Shown: positions 8,419 to 17,462, counted from the stretch's first letter. The stretch: DNA of 64,000 nt from Bacillota bacterium (GCA_023443285.1 JAEZVB010000008.1:12701-76700); one strand, 5' to 3'. The notes: generated by a model from the sequence alone, not told the origin. Numbers and translations are program-made.

Positions 8419-9396
8419 ATGCGTAAGCGGAATTTATTTGTGGCAATGTTCATTTTGTTATTGGCTATTTTAGCAGTAAGTGGTTGTACAAGTACCTCCA
8501 CAACTCAGCCTAAGAATGATACGTCTGCATTAAAAGAGATTCGTGTCGGGGTAGTGCCGTTGCCGCATTATGCTCACATGTGGGTGGCGAAAAAGAAAGG
8601 ATTTATAGACGAAGAACTGCAGAAAGTCGGCTTTAAACTGAAATGGCAGCCGTTTAGTTTGGGCCCCATGGTAAGTGAAGCTTTTGCAGCCGGGCACTTA
8701 GACATGGGTGTTATGGGAGACTTCCCGGCTTTTATTGGTCGCTCTGGCGGTACGAACTACCGAATTGCTTCAATTGCTTCTTCAGCCCCGAAAGCATTAG
8801 CGCTAGTTGTGAAAAAAGATTCAACTATTGCTAACATAACTGATTTAAAAGGAAAAAAAGTAGCAACAACCAAAGGCGCTTATGGACAGAAGTTATTGTC
8901 ACTTCTTTTAGAGAAAAACGGCATGACAATCAATGATATTCAGTTCATTCACATGTCCATGGATGACCTTGCTACAGCGTTGCTGCGTGGCGACGTTGCG
9001 GCAGGCGTTATGTGGGATCCCTTGATAACCCGCATGGAAGAGGCGGGAGAAATTAAAATTATTGCTGACGGAACAGGCATTTATGAAGCTTATGCTGTGT
9101 TGATGGCAAACGGGGACATGATTGATAAGAATCCGGAAGCAGTGGATGCCGTACTGCGGGCATTCCAGCGGGGCAATGAGTATTTAAAACAAAACCCGGA
9201 TGAATGTATCAAACTATTGATGGAAGATATAAAGATTCCCCAGCCGCAGCTAGTTAAGGTTATCGGTAAATTCAATTATGATGGAGCAATCTCTGATAAA
9301 TTTGTGTCAGATATGAAAGATACTGAGGGATTTATGCGAAAAAACGGGTTGATCAAAAATCCGGTAGATGTTCAGTCCTTTATTCGTAGGAAATAA
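8419..9396 (+). CDS. NitT/TauT-type ABC transporter substrate-binding lipoprotein
   Basis: A 325-residue lipoprotein with a signal peptide and lipobox VSGC near residue 23. The mature part is an SsuA/TauA/NMT1-type binding protein (segments GVVPLPHYAHMWVAKKKG and LKGKKVATTKGAYGQ). Relatives bind alkanesulfonates, taurine, nitrate or thiamine precursors; the ligand here cannot be named. SD GAAGAGGTG precedes the ATG. It is second in the putative operon radical SAM - binding protein - permease - ATPase, acting on the outer face of the membrane. Confidence 0.85.
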   Translation: MRKRNLFVAMFILLLAILAVSGCTSTSTTQPKNDTSALKEIRVGVVPLPHYAHMWVAKKKGFIDEELQKVGFKLKWQPFSLGPMVSEAFAAGHLDMGVMGDFPAFIGRSGGTNYRIASIASSAPKALALVVKKDSTIANITDLKGKKVATTKGAYGQKLLSLLLEKNGMTINDIQFIHMSMDDLATALLRGDVAAGVMWDPLITRMEEAGEIKIIADGTGIYEAYAVLMANGDMIDKNPEAVDAVLRAFQRGNEYLKQNPDECIKLLMEDIKIPQPQLVKVIGKFNYDGAISDKFVSDMKDTEGFMRKNGLIKNPVDVQSFIRRK

Positions 9397-9460
9397 GATT
9401 ATATCTAGTACAAGCTATAGCAGCGCAACATGTGTTGAAACTCGCAAGGAGATGTAAAAT

Positions 9461-10270
9461 ATGGAATTGGTATTAAGGATAGCCAAAGTATATAAGATTG
9501 GCATAGTTACTGGTTTTCAGCAGTGGAAACGGATTTTGCTGCCCTGTATTTTGCTGGCCGTATGGCATGGGATTACAGTCAATGGCATGGTAAAACCTAT
9601 CTTGCTGCCATCTCCAGCCCAGGTATTTGACGCTTTTGTTGTGATGGTTTCTACCGGAGAATTAGCGACTCATTTAGGGACAAGTATGATTCGGGTACTG
9701 GAAGGATTTTTCTTAGCTGCACTTTTAGGAGTAGGGTTAGGTTTGGGACTGGGTATTTTCCCACTTATGTTTGAATTGATGGATGGCTTAATTCAACTGC
9801 TGCGGCCGATACCTCCCATAGCCTGGCTGCCTTTATCGATTCTCTGGTTTGGTATTGAGGAAGGATCAAAAATATTTATCATTATCATAGGGGCATTTTT
9901 CCCAATTTTTATTAATGTTTTGGATGGCATTCGCCAGACAGACCACAAATTTGTGGAATTATCCCAAGTGTTGGAGGTGCCAAGACGTAAGTTTATTATG
10001 AAAGTTGTTATCCCGGGTGCGCTTCCTTTTATTATTTCAGGACTGCGAATTGGCCTTGGTTATGCATGGATGTGTGTTGTGGCGGCGGAATTGTCCGCTG
10101 GAATGAAGGGCATTGGCTATATGCTGACAGATGCCCGGGCACTTGCTCAAACTGACAGGGTTCTGGTGGGAATGCTAGCCATCGGTGTAATTGGTAAGAT
10201 TATGGATAGTTTTCTGAGAGTTATCGAAAAGAGAATTATCCGCTGGAAGGAGTCGTTTACCGGGGTATGA
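9461..10270 (+). CDS. NitT/TauT-type ABC transporter permease
   Basis: A 269-residue membrane protein of the SsuC/TauC type with about six hydrophobic helices. The coupling motif region is near residues 165-200 (VELSQVLEVPRRKFIMKVV, then IPGALPFIISGLRIGLG). SD AAGGAGATG precedes the ATG by 6-8 bases. Its stop overlaps the start of the ATPase gene by four bases (ATGA), indicating translational coupling. It would form the channel for the binding protein just upstream. Confidence 0.9.
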   Translation: MELVLRIAKVYKIGIVTGFQQWKRILLPCILLAVWHGITVNGMVKPILLPSPAQVFDAFVVMVSTGELATHLGTSMIRVLEGFFLAALLGVGLGLGLGIFPLMFELMDGLIQLLRPIPPIAWLPLSILWFGIEEGSKIFIIIIGAFFPIFINVLDGIRQTDHKFVELSQVLEVPRRKFIMKVVIPGALPFIISGLRIGLGYAWMCVVAAELSAGMKGIGYMLTDARALAQTDRVLVGMLAIGVIGKIMDSFLRVIEKRIIRWKESFTGV

Positions 10271-11022
10271 GAGATAACAATCACGTAATGATAACCAATC
10301 TATCCAAGTCATATAAAAAACAAAACAGCAATATTTTAGCACTTAAGGGAATATCACTTGATGTATCTCGAAATGAATTTATCTGTATTGTTGGCGCCAG
10401 TGGCTGTGGTAAGAGTACTTTGCTTCGCGTCATTGGCGGGCTTGACAGAGAGTATAGTGGGGCAGTTGCTGTTGGTGGGAAAAAAATCAACGGTCCGGGG
10501 CTCGATCGAGGAATTGTCTTTCAAGAACACCGGTTGTTACCTTGGTTAACAGTACGAGAAAATATGGAGTTTGCACTGCAAACGGGAACAAAAGAGGAAA
10601 AAGATAAACGTATTATCGAGCACCTTAAGCTTGTCGGGCTTGAAAGTTTCGAAAAAGCTTATCCGGGACAGTTATCAGGTGGTATGTCGCAAAGAGTTGC
10701 CATTGCCCGTGCGTTGATTAACCGACCGGATATGTTACTTTTGGACGAACCCTTTGGTGCTTTAGATGCGCTAACCCGCTTAAAGCTACAGCAAGAAGTT
10801 CTGGACATCTGGGAAAAGGAAAAAACCACAATGATTATGGTTACTCATGACATAGAAGAAGCTGTATATATGGGAGATCGGATTATTGTAATGTCAGAAC
10901 GTCCTGGAACTATCAGGAAGGAGTTTTTGGTGAATCTTCCGCGGCCACGGAACCGCTCTGACATGGTTTTCCAGCAGTTGAGAGAAGAGATCTATCAGGA
11001 TTTTCGTCAAGATATGGTTTAG
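10267..11022 (+). CDS. NitT/TauT-type ABC transporter ATP-binding protein
   Basis: A 251-residue ATPase of the SsuB/TauB type: Walker A GASGCGKST, Q-loop VFQEHRLLPW, signature LSGGMSQRVAIARAL, Walker B LLLDEPFGALDA and switch histidine VTHDIEEA. All key residues are intact. It overlaps the permease gene by 4 bases and ends the operon before a hairpin at 11039. It powers import of the unknown ligand bound by the preceding lipoprotein. Confidence 0.9.
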   Translation: MRDNNHVMITNLSKSYKKQNSNILALKGISLDVSRNEFICIVGASGCGKSTLLRVIGGLDREYSGAVAVGGKKINGPGLDRGIVFQEHRLLPWLTVRENMEFALQTGTKEEKDKRIIEHLKLVGLESFEKAYPGQLSGGMSQRVAIARALINRPDMLLLDEPFGALDALTRLKLQQEVLDIWEKEKTTMIMVTHDIEEAVYMGDRIIVMSERPGTIRKEFLVNLPRPRNRSDMVFQQLREEIYQDFRQDMV

Positions 11023-11038
11023 CGATAGCGATAAAGGT

Positions 11039-11078
11039 AGAACTCCTTCCAAATTTTTGTTAATATGGGAGGAGTTCT
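11039..11078 (+). terminator. Probable terminator after the ABC operon
   Basis: AGAACTCCTTCC (11039-11050) pairs with GGGAGGAGTTCT (11067-11078) with one wobble pair and a 16-base AT-rich loop. The T tract behind it is weak (AGCTTTTG). The remaining bases to 11210 show nothing further. Confidence 0.5.
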
Positions 11079-11210
11079 ATGAGCTTTTGTGGGATAAAAA
11101 CAGTTTGGAAGAGCAGTGGGCTCAGGCTGCGTTATTAATGCAAGCCTGAACATAGCACGCTGTCGAGAAGAATAAATTCTGGTTGGCAGACTTTAGAGGG
11201 GGAGATAGGT

Positions 11211-12080
11211 TTGGAGCAGCACTGGAAAGTAATGTTAGGGCAATTACAACCCATATCTCCAAGTACTGTAGAGGCTTATGTTACAGAAAGTATGGGTGTT
11301 TTTATAACTAAGCAATCCATGAACTTTAGTAAGGTTGAGCATATTCATCGAGGATATGAATTCGTAATTCCCTTTGGACCTACGACCACTTATAAATTGA
11401 ATAAGAAAACTGTGAACATGGAATACAATAAAATTTTACCCATTAATCCCGAACAGCCACACATAGCCACAGAAGAAAGCTCCATTAAGACACTTATTGC
11501 ATTGTTTCTAGATGCACATTTTCTTAACAATATCGCTAAATCCATATCAGGTACTACGAAGGTATCCTTCGAAAATATTAATTACGCGTACGATGCGTAC
11601 CTCCAAAATTTGTTGACAGACTTTATTAACGAATTAAAGCTCAAGCAATGCGGACATAAACTAATCACCGAAAGCATAGCCATCCAAGTAGGAGTCTATC
11701 TGCTTCGACATTTAAAAAGTAATTGCCTATTTCCAGTTAAAGAACGATCTTATATGGAGAAGAAACCTATTGCCCGGGCTATAGACTATATTCATGCAAA
11801 CTATCAATCAGGACTTTCCCTACATGAGCTGGCTCAGGTTGCCAATTTGAGTCCTTACCATTTTTCAAGAGTCTTTAAGACTGAAGTCGGGAAAACACCT
11901 ATGGAATATATGATAGATGTTAAAATAAATCATGCTAAGGAACTTCTTCGCGCGGGTAGGGGTAAGTCAATAACCGAAATCTGTTTTGAAAGCGGTTTTA
12001 ATAACCTCAGCCACTTTAGTAGAACCTTTTTAAAAAAGGTTAGGATAACTCCAACTGCCTTTATAAGACAGTTACAATAG
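11211..12080 (+). CDS. AraC-family transcriptional regulator
   Basis: A 289-residue regulator. The N-terminal part (about 1-150) is a cupin-like sensing domain; the C-terminal 100 residues carry two helix-turn-helix units (SLHELAQVANLSPYHFSRVF, then SITEICFESGFNNLSHFSRTF). The start is a TTG at 11211 with GAGGGGGAGA ending 8 bases before it. Its likely target is the PPOX-fold gene directly downstream, or the ABC operon upstream. The ligand cannot be told. Confidence 0.85.
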   Translation: MEQHWKVMLGQLQPISPSTVEAYVTESMGVFITKQSMNFSKVEHIHRGYEFVIPFGPTTTYKLNKKTVNMEYNKILPINPEQPHIATEESSIKTLIALFLDAHFLNNIAKSISGTTKVSFENINYAYDAYLQNLLTDFINELKLKQCGHKLITESIAIQVGVYLLRHLKSNCLFPVKERSYMEKKPIARAIDYIHANYQSGLSLHELAQVANLSPYHFSRVFKTEVGKTPMEYMIDVKINHAKELLRAGRGKSITEICFESGFNNLSHFSRTFLKKVRITPTAFIRQLQ

Positions 12081-12115
12081 CAAGTAAGGTAAAAAGAATA
12101 GCAAAATAAGCAAAG

Positions 12116-12162
12116 ACCTCCTTGGAGACTTTTGGTAAAATATACAAAAGTCAAAAGGAGGT
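12116..12162 (+). promoter_or_regulatory. Hairpin that sequesters the ribosome binding site of the PPOX gene
   Basis: ACCTCCTT (12116-12123) pairs perfectly with AAGGAGGT (12155-12162), the ribosome binding site of the gene starting at 12169. A second helix GACTTTTG/CAAAAGTC (12127-12134 with 12145-12152) sits above a small internal loop; the apical loop is 10 bases. As RNA this would hide the whole SD sequence, suggesting translation control or low basal translation. It could also serve as a weak terminator of the araC transcript. Confidence 0.55.
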
Positions 12163-12168
12163 TTAACA

Positions 12169-12597
12169 ATGGATTTGGGAGATTGTATTAAATTTATTAC
12201 CGAGAGTCAGGCAACCTGTACATTATGTACTATCGAGGGGACTCAACCTAGAGGCAGAGGAATGGTTCCATTATGGGTAAAAGAAGATGGAATCTATTTT
12301 ACAACTGCCCGTTCTAAGAGTTTATATTCTCAGCTGCTGGCTAATTCTAATGTGGAGCTTTGTTTTGTTACATTGCAGCCCTTGCAGCATTTGCGGATAG
12401 CAGGACTTGTAGAGTTTGTTGAGGATAGTATTGTAAAGCAAAAGGCATTAGATGAAAGACCCTTTCTAAAAGCCTTCGGTATAAATACAGCAGATGATCC
12501 TAACTTTATTCTTTTTCGGGTAGGCAACGGGGAGGCTCATTTTTGGACATGGGAAGACAACCTAAAGGAAGCGGACATACCTAGAATTAGATTTTAG
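12169..12597 (+). CDS. Pyridoxamine 5'-phosphate oxidase-family (FMN split-barrel) protein
   Basis: A 142-residue protein of the PNPOx-like split-barrel fold, typical length for the small family members that bind FMN or a related cofactor. Family-like segments are TCTLCTIEGTQPRGRGMVPL and YFTTARSKSLYSQL near residues 18-63 and the C-terminal HFWTWEDN. The exact reaction is unknown; relatives reduce or bind flavins and small oxidised substrates. Its ideal SD AAAGGAGGT lies within the hairpin at 12116-12162. The upstream AraC regulator is the likely controller. Confidence 0.7.
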   Translation: MDLGDCIKFITESQATCTLCTIEGTQPRGRGMVPLWVKEDGIYFTTARSKSLYSQLLANSNVELCFVTLQPLQHLRIAGLVEFVEDSIVKQKALDERPFLKAFGINTADDPNFILFRVGNGEAHFWTWEDNLKEADIPRIRF

Positions 12598-12706
12598 TTT
12601 TCGTCGTTTGACATAATCAAGAAGGCAATATTATTGAGATACAAAATTGGTACTTCCATATCCTGGGATAGTAGTTGCTTTCGATACGGTTACCATATTG
12701 GTAATG

Positions 12707-12755
12707 AAAAACTCTTGCCAAATTACATAGATTTGGCAGGAGTTTTGCGCTTTTT
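12707..12755 (+). terminator. Intrinsic terminator in the 317-base gap after the PPOX gene
   Basis: A stem of about 16 pairs (left arm to 12723, right arm 12731-12746, one wobble) over a short loop, followed by GCGCTTTTT. The rest of the gap 12598-12914 is AT-rich with no gene I can support. Confidence 0.75.
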
Positions 12756-12914
12756 AGGAGATGGCATGTACTTTGAAGAAGAAACCATGTTATTATGATA
12801 CAATTTCAGTTTTGGAAATGAATAATTGTTTTTAGAAAAAAAGGTCTTTTTGTCAGAATATCGAAAATGATGTAATATACGTACTAGCGACAATTGAGGC
12901 GGTGAATAAGCTGA

Positions 12915-13721
12915 ATGCGAAGACAGGTAATTATAGCCCTCCTGTTTGCTGGGGTAATCCTTTTATCGGCATGTTACCCGATTAGTACTAGACAACCCGT
13001 AGCACAGCCGGTTCGGCCAGTTGACAACGTGCTAGGGCAGCCGGCAAGTAGCAAAAAGGTGTTGCTGGTCACTGGCGAATACGCGCCATATACATCGGCA
13101 AAGTTGTCTGACCATGGATTTTTTACCGCGATTATTGAAACTGTTCTCCGTGAAATGGGATTGGAGTATGAAATCCGATTTTATCCATGGGCTCGTTGTG
13201 AAGAAATGGTTCTTAGCGGGCAGGCTTGGGCTGCGTTTCCCTATGGGATGTCCGAAAAAACAGCCCCAAGCTATCTAATATCTTCAGCGGTTTATTCGTC
13301 TCGCCATAAATTCTTTTACTTGAAAACTAACGGTAAGTTTGGCGATAAGACGCAGAACTTTCGTGACATTGCGGACTTTAAAGAGTATGTTGTTGGTGGT
13401 GCAAACGGCTATTGGTACGGCACAAAAGAGGATTTAAAGCATCAGGGATTTTTGCGTGTCGTATGGGCAGATGATATCTACGGCCTTGTAAGAATGCTCT
13501 ACAGCAAGAGAATCGACGTATTTATCGAAGATGAACTTGTCGGCTGGGAGGTTATCAAAAGAATTTATCCTGGCGAAGAAGACAAGTTTGCTACCCTAAC
13601 TAGCGACGCAAGATCGAGCCAGTACAATTTGATAGTTTCCAAAACTTATCCGAAGTCTGAAGAGTTGCTCGAACAGTTCAATGCCGCATTAGATCGCATT
13701 AAAAAACGTGGAGCGCTGTAA
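12915..13721 (+). CDS. Solute-binding (SBP_bac_3-like) lipoprotein
   Basis: A 268-residue lipoprotein: a signal peptide with lipobox LSAC near residue 20, then a family-3 solute-binding fold (VTGEYAPYTS, YPWARCEEMVLSGQAWAAF, EDELVGWEVI). Such proteins bind amino acids or small acids. There is no ABC permease or ATPase beside it; instead the next gene, 39 bases on, is a membrane c-di-GMP protein. A periplasmic ligand sensor presenting its ligand to that protein is a reasonable inference. The GGCGGTG upstream lies about 11 bases from the ATG, a little long. Confidence 0.7.
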   Translation: MRRQVIIALLFAGVILLSACYPISTRQPVAQPVRPVDNVLGQPASSKKVLLVTGEYAPYTSAKLSDHGFFTAIIETVLREMGLEYEIRFYPWARCEEMVLSGQAWAAFPYGMSEKTAPSYLISSAVYSSRHKFFYLKTNGKFGDKTQNFRDIADFKEYVVGGANGYWYGTKEDLKHQGFLRVVWADDIYGLVRMLYSKRIDVFIEDELVGWEVIKRIYPGEEDKFATLTSDARSSQYNLIVSKTYPKSEELLEQFNAALDRIKKRGAL

Positions 13722-13760
13722 GGGCAAAAAAGAAGGAAAGAAATAGGTAGGCGGTGATCG

Positions 13761-15956
13761 ATGGTGGGAGGAAATAGAACGCTATTTAGTCTTTTTAATA
13801 ATATGACGTTAAGAAAGCGGCTTACCTTACTTATTTTGCTGTCGGTTATGACTATTATGTCGGTTGTTGGCCTAATTAAAATTAACGCGTCTGCTGAAAA
13901 CATTTACAGTGACATGGAAGACAAACTAGCAATGACGGCTGATTTAGCTGTCGGTAGTCTCACCGAACCATTGTGGACATATAATGGCGATGCTTTAAAA
14001 GCCATAGGTGATGCCATGTTTAGGGACAGGGATATCGGATCAGTGACCATAACCGGAACTAATGGCAGCCTACTTTATGAGAAGCATGTTCAGTCGCCCA
14101 TATACGAGACTGATAAACTGATTGTTGTCGAAAGGGAAGTTATCAAAGAGAATTTAGTCATCGGCCGGATTGCGATAGGCTTTACCAATTATTATAACGA
14201 GCTTAAACTGTGGTCGGAGACCATGAACACGGTTGGTGGCATTCTCCTGACCTGTATTGTTCTGGCGATTGTGATTACATATATTTCCCGTATGGTGACA
14301 CGACCTCTGTACGAGCTAAGCGAAGGGACAGAGGAGATAGCCAGTGGCAATTTTGATAAGCGTCTGCAGATAGAATCAAGGGACGAAATTGGGCGGCTTG
14401 CTGATAAATTCAACTTAATGGCTCAGAATATACAGTCTATGATGTATGAACGGCAGGAACAATATGATCAACTCAACGCCTCTCACGAAGAATTGACAGC
14501 GGCAGAAGAGGAACTTCGCAGTCTTTATGCCGAAGTTGTAAGCACAAACGAGAGACTGGAACACAGTCGCCAAACGGTAGAGGAAATATTCAACGCTGCC
14601 GGCGATGGTTTCGTCGTGCATGACATCGAGAATGGTGATATTTTGTCCGTAAACCACAGGATGACGGAGATGTTCGGCTATACTGTGGAGAAGTTTAAGC
14701 AAGAAGGAATCGTACTTATCTTCACTCCGTCCCACAAGGAAGATGCACTTGCTATAATCCGCAAAACCGTCAGAGAACAAACCCAACTCTTTGAACACGA
14801 AACAGTTGACTGCTATGGACGCCGCATGATTCTCGAGATCAATTTATCTCGTGCCGTCATAGACGGGAAAACCTGCTGCTTGGCTGTAATGCGTGATATA
14901 ACACTCCGCAAGGAAATGGAAGAACATATGGAATTTTTCCGGATTAATGACCCGTTAACTGGTGTTTTCAACCGGGGATATTTCGAAAGCGAGATGCAAC
15001 GGATAAAGGCGGGGTCTTGCCAGGGCATAGGCTTGTTGGTCTGTGATGTCGATGGGCTGAAGTTAATAAACGACACATTAGGCCATCGGCAGGGGGACGA
15101 ACTTCTTAAGAAAGTAGCTGCACTTTTGCAAAGTGGAATACAAAAACCGAATTATGTCTGCAGAATTGGCGGTGATGAATTTGCGGTTATACTATTTGAG
15201 CCCACAAAAATGCAACTGGATGAGCTGGACTGTTATTATCGCAAGAAAGTAAGCGATTACAACTTGGATAATCCCCAGTTACCCCTAAGTCTATCATTTG
15301 GCTGGGCGTTGGATACTCAAAATATAAATGTCGATACTGTTTTTAAAACGGCAGACAATAACATGTATCGGCAGAAGCTGCATCAAAGTCAGAGCATCCG
15401 TAGCTCTATCGTCCAAGCCATGATGAAAGCCCTGGAAGTACGAGATCATATTACCGAGGGGCATGCTGATCGGCTGGGCGATCTTATGGAAATGATGGGA
15501 AAAGTACTACAGATATCTCCGGCCGCAATGGCTGATCTTAGGCTTTTTGCCAAGTTTCACGACATAGGTAAGGTCGGTATTCCTGATAGTATTCTCAATA
15601 AGCCCGGACGCCTTACGGAAGAAGAGATGACAATCATGAAACAGCACTGTGACATTGGTTTTCGGATAGCGAAATCATCCCCGGATTTGGTACCTATAGC
15701 TGAGTGGATTCTAAAGCATCAGGAACACTGGGATGGTAAAGGTTACCCCTTGGGGCTAGTAGGTGAGGATATTCCGCTTCCGTGCAGGATTCTGGCAATT
15801 GTTGACGCCTATGACGCTATGACCAACGACCGACCATACCGAAGGGCAATGCCTCATAATGATGCGATCACAGAGCTCCGCCGCTGCTCGGGTAAACAGT
15901 TTGATCCCAATCTTGTCGATGAATTTGTGAAGGTTTTAGAAAAAGTAGTCAGTTAG
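13761..15956 (+). CDS. Membrane PAS-GGDEF-HD-GYP protein (c-di-GMP turnover)
   Basis: A 731-residue protein: membrane helix 21-41, an extracytoplasmic domain to about 156, membrane helix 157-177, HAMP about 178-232, coiled coil to 270, PAS about 272-380, GGDEF about 393-540 with an intact GGDEF motif at 470-474, and HD-GYP about 548-731 with HD at 600-601 and GYP at 661-663 (HWDGKGYP). It may both make and degrade cyclic di-GMP. No clear RxxD inhibitory site is seen before GGDEF. It follows a solute-binding lipoprotein by 39 bases, which may feed it a signal. SD GGCGGTGAT precedes the ATG. Confidence 0.9.
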   Translation: MVGGNRTLFSLFNNMTLRKRLTLLILLSVMTIMSVVGLIKINASAENIYSDMEDKLAMTADLAVGSLTEPLWTYNGDALKAIGDAMFRDRDIGSVTITGTNGSLLYEKHVQSPIYETDKLIVVEREVIKENLVIGRIAIGFTNYYNELKLWSETMNTVGGILLTCIVLAIVITYISRMVTRPLYELSEGTEEIASGNFDKRLQIESRDEIGRLADKFNLMAQNIQSMMYERQEQYDQLNASHEELTAAEEELRSLYAEVVSTNERLEHSRQTVEEIFNAAGDGFVVHDIENGDILSVNHRMTEMFGYTVEKFKQEGIVLIFTPSHKEDALAIIRKTVREQTQLFEHETVDCYGRRMILEINLSRAVIDGKTCCLAVMRDITLRKEMEEHMEFFRINDPLTGVFNRGYFESEMQRIKAGSCQGIGLLVCDVDGLKLINDTLGHRQGDELLKKVAALLQSGIQKPNYVCRIGGDEFAVILFEPTKMQLDELDCYYRKKVSDYNLDNPQLPLSLSFGWALDTQNINVDTVFKTADNNMYRQKLHQSQSIRSSIVQAMMKALEVRDHITEGHADRLGDLMEMMGKVLQISPAAMADLRLFAKFHDIGKVGIPDSILNKPGRLTEEEMTIMKQHCDIGFRIAKSSPDLVPIAEWILKHQEHWDGKGYPLGLVGEDIPLPCRILAIVDAYDAMTNDRPYRRAMPHNDAITELRRCSGKQFDPNLVDEFVKVLEKVVS

Positions 15957-15979
15957 AGAATCGGCAGACTGCATGAAAT

Positions 15980-16033
15980 AAAATTAGCCACGTAGGGATC
16001 GAGACATCATTCCCTACATGGCTAATTTTTATT
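15980..16033 (+). terminator. Strong intrinsic terminator
   Basis: A 19-base stem (15980-15998 with 16011-16029, one mismatch) over a 12-base loop with TTTTTATTT behind it; ends the lipoprotein/c-di-GMP unit. Confidence 0.85.
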
Positions 16034-16133
16034 TAACAGGTATATACCTGCCACGTCTAGCTTCCAAACTCTACGATTCGTTTATTGATAGTATTTTTAA
16101 TATAGTCTAAACTAAATTTGTGAGGTGATACTA

Positions 16134-16718
16134 GTGGATTGCGAAAAAGTCGGCAAATTGATATATAGTTTGCGAAAAGAAAAAGATATGACACAAAAAC
16201 AGGTTGCTGAGCTAATGAACATTAGTGACAAAACAATAAGTAAATGGGAACGCGGTCTTGGATGTCCTGATGTGTCATTACTTCCGGAACTATCACAAAT
16301 ACTTGGAGTCAATATTGAAGAAATTCTGTTGGGAAAAATGGTACTAAATGAAACAGTCGGAGGAAATATGAAAAAGATCCAATTTTACTTTTGCCCGCAG
16401 TGCGGTAATCTAATAACAGCAACAGGAGTTGCAAGCATTTCATGCTGCTCAAAGAAAATGGAAGCTTTAGTTGCAGCAAAAGCAGTGGAAAGCCATCAAC
16501 TAAATATTGAGCCTGTGGAAGATGAACTGTATGTTTCTTCCTTACACGAGATGAGAAAAGAACATTATATATCTTTTGTTGCCTACGTTACAGGAGATAA
16601 GGTTTTTATTGTAAAGCAATATCCAGAATGGAATCTACAATTTCGCTTTCACAAGTTAGGGCATGGCAAACTTTATTTTCATTGTTCAAGTCACGGGTTA
16701 TTTTATCAGCTAATTTAG
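16134..16718 (+). CDS. XRE-family regulator with C-terminal metal-binding domain
   Basis: A 194-residue protein. Residues 1-65 form an XRE helix-turn-helix (MTQKQVAELMNISDKTISKW). After a short linker the C-terminal part begins FYFCPQCGNLI and then SISCCSKKMEAL, resembling the cysteine arrangement of desulfoferrodoxin-like or rubredoxin-like domains, and ends with His-rich stretches (HKLGHGKLYFHCSSHG). It could be a metal- or redox-responsive regulator; that is inference. The GTG at 16134 follows GAGGTGA at 5 bases and is preferred over a GTG at 16125 that lies inside that site. A flavodoxin-like oxidoreductase gene follows after 33 bases. Confidence 0.7.
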   Translation: MDCEKVGKLIYSLRKEKDMTQKQVAELMNISDKTISKWERGLGCPDVSLLPELSQILGVNIEEILLGKMVLNETVGGNMKKIQFYFCPQCGNLITATGVASISCCSKKMEALVAAKAVESHQLNIEPVEDELYVSSLHEMRKEHYISFVAYVTGDKVFIVKQYPEWNLQFRFHKLGHGKLYFHCSSHGLFYQLI

Positions 16719-16751
16719 GTTATATGTGAGAGCAACATGGGAGGGTATGGA

Positions 16752-17462
16752 ATGAAGATTGTATTAATCAACGGGAGCCCCAGAGGCCGAGGCAGCAATA
16801 CACAAATCATGGCCGAAGCTTTTTTGCAAGGAGCGCAAGACGTGGGTGCGGAAACGTTAAATGTATTTTTGGCGGAGAAGAAGATTCAGCACTGCCGCGG
16901 CTGTTTTTCCTGTTGGCTCAAGACACCAGGCCACTGCGTCATCGACGACGATATGAAGAATATTTTGGCTGAGGCGGAGGGTGCAGACGTATTGGTCTTA
17001 GCTAGCCCGCTGTATTTCGATACAATTTCTGGAATGCTAAAGGTGTTCATGGATCGAATGATCGTCAAAGGCGACCCACATTTCGACAAGACTGCTAGTG
17101 GGGAATCACGCCACAAGAATAAGCCGGACGAGAAAACGCCCCGCTTGCTAATGCTGTCGAACTGTGGCTTTCCAGAACGGTCACATTTCCAGGCGTTATC
17201 ACACTGGGTGCAGCGCGTGACCTTGAATATGCAGACAGAATTACTGGGTGAAATTTATGCGTCGCAGGGCGGACTGCTATCGACGGAACTACCTCAAGTT
17301 CAAACATATCGGCAATGGATAAAAAAAGCTGGCTGTGAAATCGCGCAAGGGCAGGCGTTGTCAGCGGAAACGAGACAAGCGTTGGAACAGTCGTTTCTGC
17401 CGGATGAAATATATATTCAAAACGCGAATCAATATTTCGATAGCTTGCTGGATAACAAGTAA
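16752..17462 (+). CDS. Flavodoxin-family NAD(P)H-dependent oxidoreductase
   Basis: A 236-residue flavoprotein. The N-terminus has the FMN phosphate loop INGSPRGRGSNT, then CRGCFSCWLKTPGHC at about residues 49-63, the cysteine pattern of iron-sulfur flavoproteins and NADPH-dependent FMN reductases, then ASPLYFDTISGMLKVFMDR. It probably binds FMN and transfers electrons in the cytoplasm; the acceptor is unknown. The ATG at 16752 is chosen over 16737 because GGGAGGGT precedes it. It probably shares a transcript with the XRE gene, which may control it. Confidence 0.8.
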   Translation: MKIVLINGSPRGRGSNTQIMAEAFLQGAQDVGAETLNVFLAEKKIQHCRGCFSCWLKTPGHCVIDDDMKNILAEAEGADVLVLASPLYFDTISGMLKVFMDRMIVKGDPHFDKTASGESRHKNKPDEKTPRLLMLSNCGFPERSHFQALSHWVQRVTLNMQTELLGEIYASQGGLLSTELPQVQTYRQWIKKAGCEIAQGQALSAETRQALEQSFLPDEIYIQNANQYFDSLLDNK

